Positions 52,431 to 61,765 of a stretch of 64,000 nt of DNA are shown piece by piece. Source of the DNA: Hippopus hippopus (lineage: Eukaryota; Mollusca; Bivalvia; Cardiida; Cardiidae); assembly GCA_946811185.2 (NCBI GenBank), contig OX328099.1, positions 17,387,859-17,451,858 on the forward strand, read 5' to 3'. The notes below the pieces were generated by a model. The model searched no databases, was not told where the DNA came from, and saw only the letters and a program-made list of their open reading frames with translations. The position numbers were made by a program, and so were the translations under genes. Position 1 is the first letter of the stretch. Each line of letters begins with the position of its first letter.

Positions 52431-53272
52431 CGTTACAAAAAAAAAAATTTTCATTTTTTTGTGTGTAATTTCATGACTGAGAATTACTATTGGTTGACTC
52501 GGCTCTCGAAAGATTCATGTTCAGTATGGTTTTACGCACGATGTACAATTGTGCTTTCAATATGCAGCCGATTTTTTTTTTTTTGATTAAAAGTCAAATG
52601 TTTTTGAAAATATATTTTCAGTATTTAGTATTCTTGACTATTTTGACTCTCTGGACTAGACATAAAATATTTTTGACTGTAATTTAACGTGTCCGAACAT
52701 TAAGGCTGTCCGAATACATTAGCGAATACATTAGCGAATTACGGTACGTTCGATATCGCTATTAATGGTCCACAGACAGAAATTTATTGATGTTGAGTCT
52801 GTCTAATGTAAGATTGTGTATTTTATGTGAAGACAATTATGGGTTGAAGTCCTTTTTTAATCAACTGTGCGTGTATTTGTCAAACAAAGCAATTGGGCAC
52901 AGTCGTAGGTGATAGAAGTAATCAACAAGGTAAAGGTGTGAAAAATTGTCACATATGTGCACGGTATCGATTTTACACCGGTGTTTGGTCGATAGAAAGT
53001 TATGTTTTTACATTGGGGACTCATATCAACGGAACGGTGGATTCGGATCAGACTCGAAAATGGTAACCTCCCGAAATTTTGGGAGCCATAGGACACCCGC
53101 GTTATAATAGGGTCAGCGTTTTAGCGAAGTTCGTTCTAATAGGGTTCCACTGTAATTAGAATATTTATAGTAAATAGCTGACAGGGCAAATGTGACATTA
53201 AAATCCACCTTGGTTCATAGAACTCATAAAAGTTGAATTTTTTCAGGGGAAAAAACATTAACTTAACCCTTT

Positions 53273-53504
53273 CCTGCCTGTTAGACTTTTTTACCCTTGT
53301 GTTGCTAAATAAAGGAAATGGATGTTTTTAGTTTGTACTAAATGTGAAGTTAATGTAATTTCAAAGCTTTGGTCATCAAAATATCTGACTAAAAAGCCGA
53401 CAGCATCGATCCAAGATCAGACCACACATTCAATACAGTTTGATCTTGATCTACACAGTCTGCATGAGCAAATGAACCCAGGTTCAGTGCTACCACAAGG
53501 GTAA
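53273..53504. mobile_element. MITE-B
   Basis: TTAACCCTTTCCTGCCTG to ACAAGGGTAA. Palindrome GATCCAAGATCAGACCACAC / CAGTTTGATCTTGATC with mismatches. Confidence 0.65.
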
Positions 53505-53561
53505 GTTTGTCTACAGTAGAATTGCCTTGTAATACTTAATTATGAAATATGAACAGATTGT

Positions 53562-53783
53562 TTAACTCTGTACCAAATAGCAAATTTTTAAGATTTGTCC
53601 AAGTTCAAAGCTTTGCAGATGGAAAAATAAATGTGACAAAAAGAATGAAATTTGTTTTTTGGAAGAGCAGAAAACATTGTGGGAAAAAGAGAAAATGCTG
53701 GTTACCAGCATTGTCTCCTTTTCTCACAAAGTTTTCAAAAGCCTTCACTCTCTTAAAAGTCGGGATTGTGTGGTAAAGAGGGA
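53562..53783 (+). mobile_element. MITE-A
   Basis: TTAACTCTGTACCAAATAGC start, hairpin nearly perfect (one TTG/TTC change), right end GTGTGGTAAAGAGGGAA. Confidence 0.8.
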
Positions 53784-54010
53784 ACCCTTTTACCAAAATG
53801 ATGTTTTTGTTAAGACTTCCCTAACATAACCATTTGCAGACAACAAATCAAGTGTGGCTCCAATGAAAAGATTTTCTAATTGATAGGCTAGAAAACAATG
53901 TGGGAAAATGTGAAAATGGTGTTTATCACATTTTCTCCTTTCCTCACAATGTTTGCAAAAGCACTCTTCCTCATTGTTGTTAAAAAGCAGGATTGTTAGG
54001 AAAAATATAG
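53781..54010 (+). mobile_element. MITE-A directly following the previous copy
   Basis: GAACCCTTTTACCAAAATGATG start. Left arm altered to GGGAAAATGTGAAAATGG with a CACATTTTCTCC right arm. Right end GGATTGTTAGGAAAAA. Confidence 0.65.
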
Positions 54011-54054
54011 AGTAGACGTTAGTGAATTTCTTTCTTTATAAAAGGTGCCAAAGG

Positions 54055-54282
54055 GGTCCTGCCTTGCTCAGATGAAAAGTGTAGGATTTGTAACCTGGAG
54101 GCCCTGGGTTCGAGTCTCACTGGAAGCAGTGGATTTTTCACTGGAGTGTTGTTGACGCAAGACACTTCAGAGCCCTGTCCTAGCACTGGTGAAACTCAGG
54201 ACATACATGAATAAACAAGCTGTAGCAATCATAGTACTGAAATAATGTTTAAACTGGCCTAAAACATCATTCAATCAATCTC
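54055..54282 (+). mobile_element. SINE, S2 family (first of three in a row)
   Basis: GTAGGATTTGTAACCTGGAGG head, B box GGGTTCGAGTCTCACT, body AGACACTTCAGAGCCCTGTC and ACTGGTGAAACTCAGGAC, tail ATTCAATCAATC. Confidence 0.7.
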
Positions 54283-54395
54283 TGATAAAAAAAGTTTATG
54301 ATCACAAGAATGAAACATAAAATGGCTACATGCTAGGCTTTGATTAAATCTTTGCTTTTGAAACAATCTTTTGGTCATGTCATTTCATGTGAGGA

Positions 54396-54712
54396 GGCTG
54401 AGCCCAATGGCGCAGTCGCATAGGACTTGAAACCAAGACTTGCTAGTTTGAATCCCCAGCACGGCCAATTTTTATCCAAGGATAGATGATAGTCATTGCA
54501 ACAGGATTCATTTGTCTGTTATCACTGATCATTGTTGTGATCATGGTTATGTGGGAAAACGGCCAGTGGCTTCTAAAGAGTATTTTGCAAAATAATAGTA
54601 AAAGCAACTACAGAAAAGCATGGATATATGCAGAGTGGCTGCCATATATCTCTGAAATAATGTTAAAAATGGCGTTTACACCAAACAATAAAAAACACAA
54701 ACAAACCACCCT
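54396..54712 (+). mobile_element. SINE, S3 family (second of three)
   Basis: Head CCCAATGGCGCAGTCGC and B-box-like AGTTTGAATCCCC. The body shares GATGATAGTCATTGCAACAGG, AAAGAGTATTTTGCAAA and CAGAAAAGCATGGATATATG with minus-strand 59766-60160. The tail is AAAAAACACAAACAAAC. Confidence 0.65.
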
Positions 54713-54793
54713 AATTACGAGGACCTTGCTGATGATAAAAAAGAGCAGAAAATCTGGGACCAAATTTTGCATGGATTCAAAAAGCTTAAGTTT

Positions 54794-54970
54794 TTCTTCC
54801 TGGCTTAGTGGTTAAGAGAGGAGTTTATAATTCTGGTTTGATCCCAGCTGGCATCAATGGTCAGATGGGAGTGTTCATGGGTAAGGCACTGCAAAGCCCC
54901 AGCCTAGTTCAGGGAAACACAGGAAAGAGATGAATGAGCATTAGGTGTAGGAACAAGGAGGGAGCAGCAG
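54794..54970 (+). mobile_element. SINE, S2-like (third of three)
   Basis: CTGGCTTAGTGGTTAAG A box, GGTTTGATCCCAGC B box, then GTAAGGCACTGCAAAGCCCC and CAGGGAAACACAGGAAAG, diverged from the copy at 54055. Confidence 0.55.
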
Positions 54971-55115
54971 CCAACCCCTCCAATAAATTTAATGGGTGAA
55001 GAGAGAAAGGCTTCTTTTGAAAACCAATCTTTGATATGCCCTGTCTTCTTTGCGGAGTAAGTGTAAACTTGAATTTGCAACTTGTTGGGTCTTATTTCTA
55101 GACTAAAAATTTCTG

Positions 55116-55326
55116 TTAACCGTTATCCTGCTAATAAATCAAATGCAACTTTCAAGCCGATAGTAAAAACCTGACTATTGCTATTTTCAACTTAGTTTTT
55201 GGAGAGAAATATCTCCTTATCAGACAGTGTAGATCAAAGATCAGACTGCACGTTCTGTGCAGTCTGATCTTGATCTACACTGTCTGCAAAAGGTCAGTGA
55301 ATCACGCTTAGCAGCCTAAGGGTTAA
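55116..55326. mobile_element. MITE-B, full length with perfect palindrome
   Basis: TTAACCGTTATCCTGC to AGCCTAAGGGTTAA, 211 bp, TTAA at both ends. Palindrome from CAGACAGTGTAGATCAAAG to CTTGATCTACACTGTCTG (55224-55287) with arms of about 30 bp around ACGTTC and only one unpaired base. Confidence 0.85.
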
Positions 55327-56059
55327 TTTTATTGGGCACCCTAAGGGTTTTAAAACTGTCTCCATCCCCCAACCCATTACAAATCAAAGCCTCTAATACT
55401 CCAGCTGTTTCTTGATATGACTGAAATGCCTTTGAAAGCAGCATGAAACTCCATTCTATCAAATAAATTTATGCTATGCATTATGAAATTTAGTTTTTAT
55501 CACATAGATTTGAAAAAAAAAAAGTTTTACAACCTAACTTGAGTATCTCAGTACCCAAGATTTTGAGGTCATTGATTGTTGATATTGCATTGGAATTCCA
55601 ATAGCTCAATCACACCAACAAAAGGTTGTTGAGAAAAAAAATAATTTTTTGTACAAATCGAAGCAGGTACAGGCAGGTCTTTATGCCGACAGCCATGGCT
55701 GACATCAGTGAATTGCCAAAGCATTTACAATTTCCTAGACAAATTGGTTGTGTGAATTTCCATTTCATGTTCATCAACAGTGCATCTAAAGCATAATGTC
55801 AAGTTGAGTGCCGTATTATCGTGAATGTTTCCTTTGTTTAACTTCAAAATGGTCGAAATTTGCATGAAAGAGCCTTTTTTTGTCTTTTGGGGAAAACACA
55901 CTTTGCATGCTATTTTCGAAAACAAAGATGATTTCTCTTGTGTAGATTCAAGTCCAAAAGGTAACTGAATTCACTTTTTCTTAAAGAATATGCTGTTTTG
56001 CTAAGATAAGTTTAAAAAAGATGGAGCAATGAGTAAAACTTCAAAAATATGAAAAATTG
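55327..56059. other. Unassigned sequence
   Basis: The minus-strand frame at 55725-55925 has no domain. No repeat ends recognised. Confidence 0.3.
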
Positions 56060-56292
56060 TTTTATCCTTCAAGTAATCCTGAGTTTTAATGATTGTTTTA
56101 ACGACTGTAAAGAAGATAACTTGTGAAAACATTATGGGTAAAGGAGAAAATGCTGGTAATCAGCATTTTCTTCTTTTCCCACAATGTTTTCTAGTCTTTC
56201 AAAGAAAGATTCCAAAATTCTGGCTAAGTTTAATTTTTTGTTTGCCTTCAATTTGGACAATCGTAAAATTTTTTCAAGTGGTAAAGGGTTAA
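56060..56292 (-). mobile_element. MITE-A
   Basis: TTTTATCCTTCAAGTAATCCTG start, then AATGATTGTTTTAACGACTG with a small duplication, hairpin CTGGTAATCAG, right end AGTGGTAAAGGGTTAA. Confidence 0.75.
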
Positions 56293-56385
56293 TGAAATTT
56301 CTCCACTTTACCCTTGCATGTGAATGAAAGCAATTAAAAAAATAAATTTTTCCAAACTTTACTTTGACAATAGTATTGAACTTCT

Positions 56386-56581
56386 GGATCTGTGTTCACA
56401 AATCATTCTTAAGAATCTTTTTCTTATTCTCCAAGATTTTCAAAATTTGAAAGTAACACAACTTTTGATTGGCTAAACCAAATGGTTTTGCCAATCCGAA
56501 GTTGTGTTACTTTCAAATTTAGAAAAAAAATTGAAAATAAGACTTAGAGTATTCATAGGAATGGTCAGTGAATATGGACCC
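56386..56581. mobile_element. Foldback element E, copy 4
   Basis: GGATCTGTGTTCACAAATC to GGTCAGTGAATATGGACC. Innermost arms GATTGGCTAAACCA / TGGTTTTGCCAATC. Confidence 0.75.
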
Positions 56582-56611
56582 AGGCTGAGCTTGATTTCCA
56601 AAGAATTACAA

Positions 56612-56706
56612 CATAGTATTGTGTAGATCTAAGATTAGGCTGTGCAGTTACAGATCTTGACCTACATTGTCAGAAAAAAAGTTACTGAAAATGGGATCAG
56701 AGGTTA
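56612..56706. repeat. MITE-B fragment
   Basis: GTGTAGATCTAAGATTAGGCTG, then CAGATCTTGACCTACATTGTC, closing GAGGTTAA. Confidence 0.5.
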
Positions 56707-57027
56707 AAGGATTCATTAAATTCACTTTCAATTCTCTTAAAATCTTGGGTTTCTTTGGAAGAAATTTATAAATTCCTGTCACGATAACTAAACCCATCAA
56801 GACTGATTACTTTATGTCTACTTTAAGTCTTTCTCTCCTGAATTCCTGTAGAAACATTAATTTTAGTGTTACTTTGTAAATAATCTTAATCTTCCCTCAT
56901 TGATTATATTCTACACGATATTCTTTGCTTAACAGTTACATTTCCATGAAGAAGAAATCAAAATGTGGCTAATTGATGTTTCTATAGGCCAATGTTTCTT
57001 TTTCAGTAAGAGATTTCCATTTCATGC
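56707..57027. other. Unassigned sequence
   Basis: No feature recognised. Confidence 0.3.
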
Positions 57028-57256
57028 AGGCCTGGCTGGATAGCTCTGTGGTTAATGTATCCGATTTGTAACCAGGTGGTTTGGGTTCCATACCTGATCA
57101 CAGCAAACTTTCTTTCTGGCAATTTTTCGCCTCTCACGTCTGATGCATGTGAGAAAAGTTGTCAGTGGCTTTGAAATAGAGAAAATTTGGAAACCCAGGA
57201 GACAGGCGTAGGTGCACTGGCCACTGTGATATGACCTAAGCTGTTAAAATGGAGTT
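57028..57256 (+). mobile_element. SINE, S1 family
   Basis: GGATAGCTCTGTGGTTAATG A box, GGGTTCCATACC B box, body CATGTGAGAAAAGTTGTCAG and GTGATATGACCTAAGCTGTT. It ends at GGAGTTAA, fused to a MITE-A right half with no AAAC tail. Confidence 0.7.
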
Positions 57257-57375
57257 AAACCAGCATTTTCTCCTTTTCCCACAATGTTTCTACCAACTCG
57301 AGGCCAAATACTATCATTTGAAAAACATTTGAACTGTTGTCTATGAATTATTTCAATATGGAATAAAGGGTTAAT
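57257..57375 (-). mobile_element. MITE-A right half
   Basis: CCAGCATTTTCTCCTTTTCC directly after the SINE, ending GAATAAAGGGTTAA. Confidence 0.65.
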
Positions 57376-57560
57376 GACCTTGAAGAAGATAAAGTTTTTT
57401 GAAAATATCATAGAAAAAGGTGAAAAATGCTGGTATTCAGCCTTTTCACCTTTTAGAACAATGCTTTCTACCCTTTAAGACAAATCTTATCGCTTAAACT
57501 ACAATAATTTGTTGTCTGAAAAAGCTTTCAGTATCCAAAAGTCCAAAATGTTGTCTGGCA
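57372..57560 (-). mobile_element. MITE-A with a co-varied hairpin position
   Basis: Begins at the TTAA closing the previous piece (TTAATGACCTTGAAGAAG). Arms AAAAGGTGAAAA and CTTTTCACCTTTT carry a matched change from the consensus GGAG/CTCC. Right end GTCTGGCAGACCTTA. Confidence 0.65.
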
Positions 57561-57569
57561 GACCTTAGC

Positions 57570-57812
57570 TTTTACCAGACAACAGATTTTAGACTGGTCC
57601 ATTTTGACACCATTTGCAGACAAAAGATAAAAAGTATGTCAGATGAAAGGAGTTTTCTTGGACAGGGCAGAAAATATTGTGGGAAAAGGAGAAAATGCCC
57701 TTAACCAGCATTTTCTTCTTTTTCCACAATTTTTTTGATTTTCCACGTTTTTTGAAAAGAATTCTTCCTTGGGGTTCATTTAAAATTTAGGGTTGGTTGT
57801 AAAGGATCAAGT
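57570..57812 (+). mobile_element. MITE-A
   Basis: CTTTTACCAGACAACAGATTT start, GGAGAAAATGCCCTTAACCA loop change, an insertion TTTGATTTTCCACG after the right arm, right end GGTTGGTTGTAAAGGATCAA. Confidence 0.7.
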
Positions 57813-58378
57813 TTTCCTATTCTGTCAGAAACCTGATTAGAGAACATTCTAATGAGGAATATGAGAAGTGCAAATTTGAAAGGATCAAACTCAAAAGGAA
57901 GATTAATTGAAGGTTTAGATGAAACAGTCTTGTAGAAAAAGATTAATTGAAAGTTCTAAAAAACTAATGTTTCTAAGAAAAACTTGAAGTGTCTTTTAAA
58001 TGTTTTTTTCTCCATTATTGTCTCTGAAAATTTCAGCTTTTAGAAGATTGAAATCCTGAGAGTCTGAAATTTTGTCTTGGTTTTGGCGATGTTTTATCAT
58101 AATTGATTAGGTTAGAGCCGTCACATTCCAGACAACGTCGCCATTTCCAAATGCTGTTGATGTTCTCCTCCCGTCCATTATTCTGATGATGCCCCGTAAT
58201 CGAGAGAGGCTTAGATGCTGAGACCCCCTAGCTTTATTTTCTGTGATTCTCAATCCATTGTATGGGATTTTCTTGCATTACTTTCCCAGTTCTGTGAAGT
58301 CCTTTGCATATCTGATATATCTCCCACATTTATATGCAATGACAGCAGTGCACTACATGGATGAATTTTAGACATCTT
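57813..58378. other. Unassigned sequence
   Basis: Contains a duplicated AAAGATTAATTGAA(A/G)G scrap (57900-57955). No gene recognised. Confidence 0.3.
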
Positions 58379-58585
58379 TTAACCCTTAGAGCACCAAATA
58401 AGCTTATCAGAATTTTACATCCTAGAAATTTGACCCAAATAATTGCAATTTCATGGTTGCTTTTGTCTACAGTGTTTCAGCAAAACGATTAGTGTAAATA
58501 AAAGATCAGGCTGCACAAAATGTGCAGCCTGATCTTGATCTACACTTGCTGCAAAGATGATTGTGAAAGGGACTTTAAGGGTTAA
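58379..58585. mobile_element. MITE-B, full length with co-varied palindrome
   Basis: TTAACCCTTAGAGCACC to CTTTAAGGGTTAA, 207 bp. Palindrome AAGATCAGGCTGCACA / TGTGCAGCCTGATCTT is perfect and both arms carry the same change from GATCAGACTGC. Confidence 0.85.
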
Positions 58586-58731
58586 AATTTAGCTTTCATA
58601 TATTCATTACCATCCAATCCGGTTTTTTTAATCTGAGATTTTCATATCATTTTCTGTTGGCTGTATCCATATCAGAAATTTAACTCTACAAACGACAAAG
58701 ATACTTGAGTCATGCACTGTGAAAGATGGAT

Positions 58732-59110
58732 TTAAAGGCCCAGTAAAGGCCAAAATATCAAAGCAGGTGTCATAATACATTTAAATTTAAATCATACCAT
58801 CCATAAGTTTAAAAAACATTGTGGAGATGACAGTCTGTTATTGTGTGGTAGGGCCATATGTTAGTCGCTGACAGAAAAAAAGAATTTTAAAATCAGGCAA
58901 AAAGTAAACAAAAGACACAGCTACCTGGCACGTTTTAACCTAGTATTGAAATTAATTTCTCTGTCAGCAACTAACATTTGGATCGACCGTACAATGACAG
59001 ATTGTCATCCTCACAATAATTTCCATACTTTTAAATGGTATGATATAAATTCAAAATTTAATGCATTTAAACACCCGCTTTGTTTACTTTGGGCTTTATT
59101 GTTACTTTAA
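58732..59110 (+). mobile_element. MITE-C, full length
   Basis: TTAAAGGCCCAGTAAAGGCC to GGGCTTTATTGTTACTTTAA, 379 bp, TTAA at both ends. Preceded by a MITE-A-like scrap TTAACTCTACAAACGACAAAG at 58680. Confidence 0.8.
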
Positions 59111-59330
59111 TGCATCTGCAAACAGTACCAAACCATACAGCACAGGCTGACATAGTATGAAACTTTTTGCCATCTTTAAATTTTCTGCATGTCAAAGGAC
59201 CATTCTACCTCATGATTTAGTCAGTTGTTTAACAAAAAGGAAAATTAAGGATCCATAATTATGGAATGACTTGCATAGTATGATGCATTACAGAGATGCA
59301 TTGAACTCCCTATTGCAAGAGTGCTGCTCC
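59108..59330 (+). repeat. Dispersed repeat D, copy 2
   Basis: Begins at the right edge of MITE-C (AATGCATCTGC). Matched blocks CACAGGCTGACAT, GTCAAAGGACCA, GGATCCATAATTATGG. Confidence 0.6.
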
Positions 59331-59332
59331 CT

Positions 59333-59516
59333 TTAGCTTGTCCAAATTCAAAGCATTTGCAGACGATAAAATGATTTTAGCCCAAATCTGAAATAGTATA
59401 GAAATGTGTGGAAAAGGGAGATGCTGGTAACCAATATTTTCATCTTTTCCCACAATGTTTTCAAAAGCCTTTTTTCTAAGGGTAGTTAAAACTGAGGATT
59501 GTTTGGTAAAGGGTTA
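59333..59516 (+). mobile_element. MITE-A, 5'-truncated
   Basis: AGCTTGTCCAAATTCAAAGC start, GGGAGATGCTGGTAACCAAT hairpin remnant, right end GATTGTTTGGTAAAGGGTTAA. Confidence 0.75.
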
Positions 59517-59765
59517 AGTGCAAGTTTTTTGTTCAACATAGCACAAGATGAGCTATTGTTGTGATGGTTACCTTTTCATCATCTGTTTTGTCCATCAGTA
59601 GTTTCAAAGATCTCCTCAGAAACATGTAGATCAACCAGGCTAAAATTGTCCTTTTCATAATCACCAGAAGGTATATATAGCTTTAAAACTTGGTATGAAT
59701 GAGTAGCGAACGGTCTGCATGACTGAATTACTGATGAAAGTGGTATAAAATGTCATTCAAAATTA

Positions 59766-60160
59766 TTGTATGGTTTTTAATGCTCTTTTTAACATTATTT
59801 CAGTATTGATTGTATGGTTTTTAATGCTGTTTTCAACATTATTTCAGTATTGATTGTATGGCTTTTAATGCTGTTTTCAACATTATTTCAGTAATATCGT
59901 GATGGCCAGTGCATCTATCCATGCTTTCTGGTTTCTGCTAGCAGTACTTTGCACAATATTCTTCCAAGCTCCTTTCCCATAATTATAACCATCATCAAAA
60001 TAATGATTAGCTGTGAGAGAGGAATGAATCCTTTTGCAATGACTATCATCAGTCCTCCAAAAGAAATTGGCCAAGCTGGGGATTTGATGTGAAAACTTAA
60101 GATTGTAGGCTCTGTAGAAGATGTGACATAAAGTTTCTTGAACTATTTGTTCCATCTTGA
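59766..60160 (-). mobile_element. SINE, S3 family, minus strand, with tandemly amplified tail
   Basis: The minus strand gives AAATCCCCAGCTTGGCC, GATGATAGTCATTGCAAAAGG and AGAAAGCATGGATAGATGC, matching the copy at 54396. The 3' tail (plus-strand 59766-59897) is three units of 44 bp. A 90-codon frame along this strand is an accident of the SINE. Confidence 0.65.
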
Positions 60161-60493
60161 CAGATAATTACCATTTCCTGAAATTTCCTACACACCTCCT
60201 TTCCTCCCACTGTCTCGAAGAAATTTCAACAAGACTTACAGTGGAGAGCTCTTTCTTTTTAAACCTTTACTAAAAGATACCCAGATTTTACAACATCAAG
60301 GAAAACGGAATTTCAAAAAATTGATGGAATAGGAAAAAAATTTCTATGATTACTATTTTCTCCCGTTTGCACAGTGTTATCTACTTAGACAAATCCCATT
60401 ATTTGAGCCAGATTTATCAGTTCTTTTTTCCAGAGTACCATGGCTCAGTTGATAATGTGCAGGGCTGGTAAACCAGTTGCATGTTCAAATTCT

Positions 60494-61112
60494 AGGGTCT
60501 GCATTCACCAACTATTCTTATTTTCATTTTTAGTCTTCTTCTAGATTTAGAAAGTAACACTTCTGGTACTGGCTAAAACAGTTAAGCCAATCAGAAGTTG
60601 TGTTACTTTCAAATTTTGATAATTCTAGAGAATAAGAATGTTTTTTTGGCATAGCTGAATGCGCTGGCTTTTGACCTACTTCTTGGTACTATTAAAGAAT
60701 GAATAAATGGTAATTTGCATTTGGTCAGAAATGTGCACATGTTTATTCGGCGTGCCCCTGCAGCCATAGTTGCTTGCACATTTATGAAACCACTATTTAC
60801 AAGTGTTGCTGTCGCTTTTCAATACCCGGGAGCCTGGATTCATACCATAGCAAACTTATGTACTAGAGAATGATTCTTTCCTTGTGCTATTTGGAAATTT
60901 AACATTTTCATAAGTGTAACCCAATACTACTTTTCAACAAAATGAAGAACGGTGAGGAAAAAGAGGCAATTGCTCTGAAGGTTACTTTTCATTATTTTAC
61001 TTAATATTGAACCACAAAAGAGTTTCAGTATTCATACTCCAGTATCTCTTACGCCGTCTATCTTTTTTAAAGATATTTCTTGTCAAGAATGATTGGTGAA
61101 TACGGACCCAGA
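60494..61112. mobile_element. Foldback element E, copy 5, third layer
   Basis: Opens GGGTCTGCATTCACCAAC, has the AGCCAATCAGAAGTTGTG inner arm, breaks after GAGAATAAGAATG (about 60640), and its missing right end TCAAGAATGATTGGTGAATACGGACCC lies at about 61083-61111. Confidence 0.7.
60641..61082 (+). repeat. Dispersed repeat F, copy 3, innermost layer
   Basis: GCATAGCTGAATGCGCTGGC, CTACTTCTTGGTACTATTAA, ATTGAACCACAAAAGAGTTT and CTATCTTTTTTAAAGATATT match copies 1 and 2. It interrupts foldback E. Confidence 0.65.
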
Positions 61113-61369
61113 AGTTATGGTGGTCAGGCAACAAAATTCACTCGTCTCTCATTGCTTATCATTGTTTTCACTTTATGTGGTGAAGCAGCCAGTAGCTAGA
61201 AAAGAGTATTGTGCAAGGATTTGGTAAAAGCAATTTGAGAAACACATTGAAAAGTGCACTGGCTGCAGTGATATGACCTATTTAAAGTTGAAAATTGTTG
61301 AAAATATCAAATATACAAATTTAGTTGCTGTCTGCAATGCTCTCAATTTGACCAAGTTTTGCCAGTTTG

Positions 61370-61595
61370 AACATTTACCAAATGATTCCATGTGTTATCC
61401 ATCCTTATGACAAAGGCTTTTTAAAACATAGTGAGAGAAGAAAAAAATACTAGTAAGCTGCATTTCCTCCCTTTTTCTTAATGTTTTCTATCTTTAAAAC
61501 GATAAATTTCGCCTTTTTGAGCAAAGTTTATCAGTTGTCGGCCAATGCTTTCAATATGACCAAGCCTAGAATACTGTCATATGGTAAAGATTTAA
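61370..61595 (-). mobile_element. MITE-A, degenerate hairpin
   Basis: AACATTTACCAAATGATTCC start, AAAATACTAGTAAGCTGCAT hairpin remnant, right end TATGGTAAAGATTTAA. Confidence 0.7.
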
Positions 61596-61760
61596 GCCTT
61601 TGCCTTACAATCTTGTTATAAAATGACCCTGACAAACAAGGCTTTTAAAAACATGCAGGAACTAGCATTATGGAGTCAAATCCCAGTATTTTAGCCACAT
61701 TTGAATTGTTGTACTTTTAAAAGAATTTGGATCAGTCTGAAATTTTGTTATTTGGTAAAC
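61592..61760 (-). mobile_element. MITE-A without hairpin, chained to the previous copy
   Basis: Opens at the shared TTAA (61592-61595), TTAAGCCTTTGCCTTACAATC. Goes from AAACATGCAGGAACTAGC to TCAAATCCCA, so the hairpin is nearly gone. Ends TTATTTGGTAAACC. Confidence 0.65.
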
Positions 61761-61765
61761 CATTC

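Larger units (their letters stand above)
50798..53152. mobile_element. Large pogo-type non-autonomous element
   Basis: Inverted ends CAGTGGAACCCCGCTAGAACG (50798) and, inverted, CAGTGGAACCCTATTAGAACG (right end 53152), flanked by TA on both sides (50796-50797, 53153-53154). Sub-terminal GGGAGCCA and AGCGTTATA motifs recur near both ends. Length 2355 bp, typical for a Tigger/pogo element, but no transposase frame is recognised. It contains MITE-A and MITE-B passengers, so it predates them. Confidence 0.75.
60432..61310 (+). mobile_element. SINE, S3 family, second layer
   Basis: Head ACCATGGCTCAGTTGATAATG and B-box-like TGTTCAAATTCTAG (60432-60493). The body continues at about 61113: CATTGCTTATCATTG, GCCAGTAGCTAGAAAAGAGT, GTGATATGACC. 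Confidence 0.6.
60259..61352 (-). mobile_element. MITE-A, outer layer of a four-level nest
   Basis: Left part TTTAAACCTTTACTAAAAG to GAGCCAGATTTATCAGTTC (60259-60426). The right-arm remainder AAATTTAGTTGCTGTCTGC to TTTGACCAAG resumes at about 61316. Everything between belongs to later insertions. Confidence 0.65.

Noticed and set aside
59883..60155. 90-codon minus-strand frame
   Set aside because: Lies wholly within an S3 SINE; its text matches the non-coding copy at 54396-54712.
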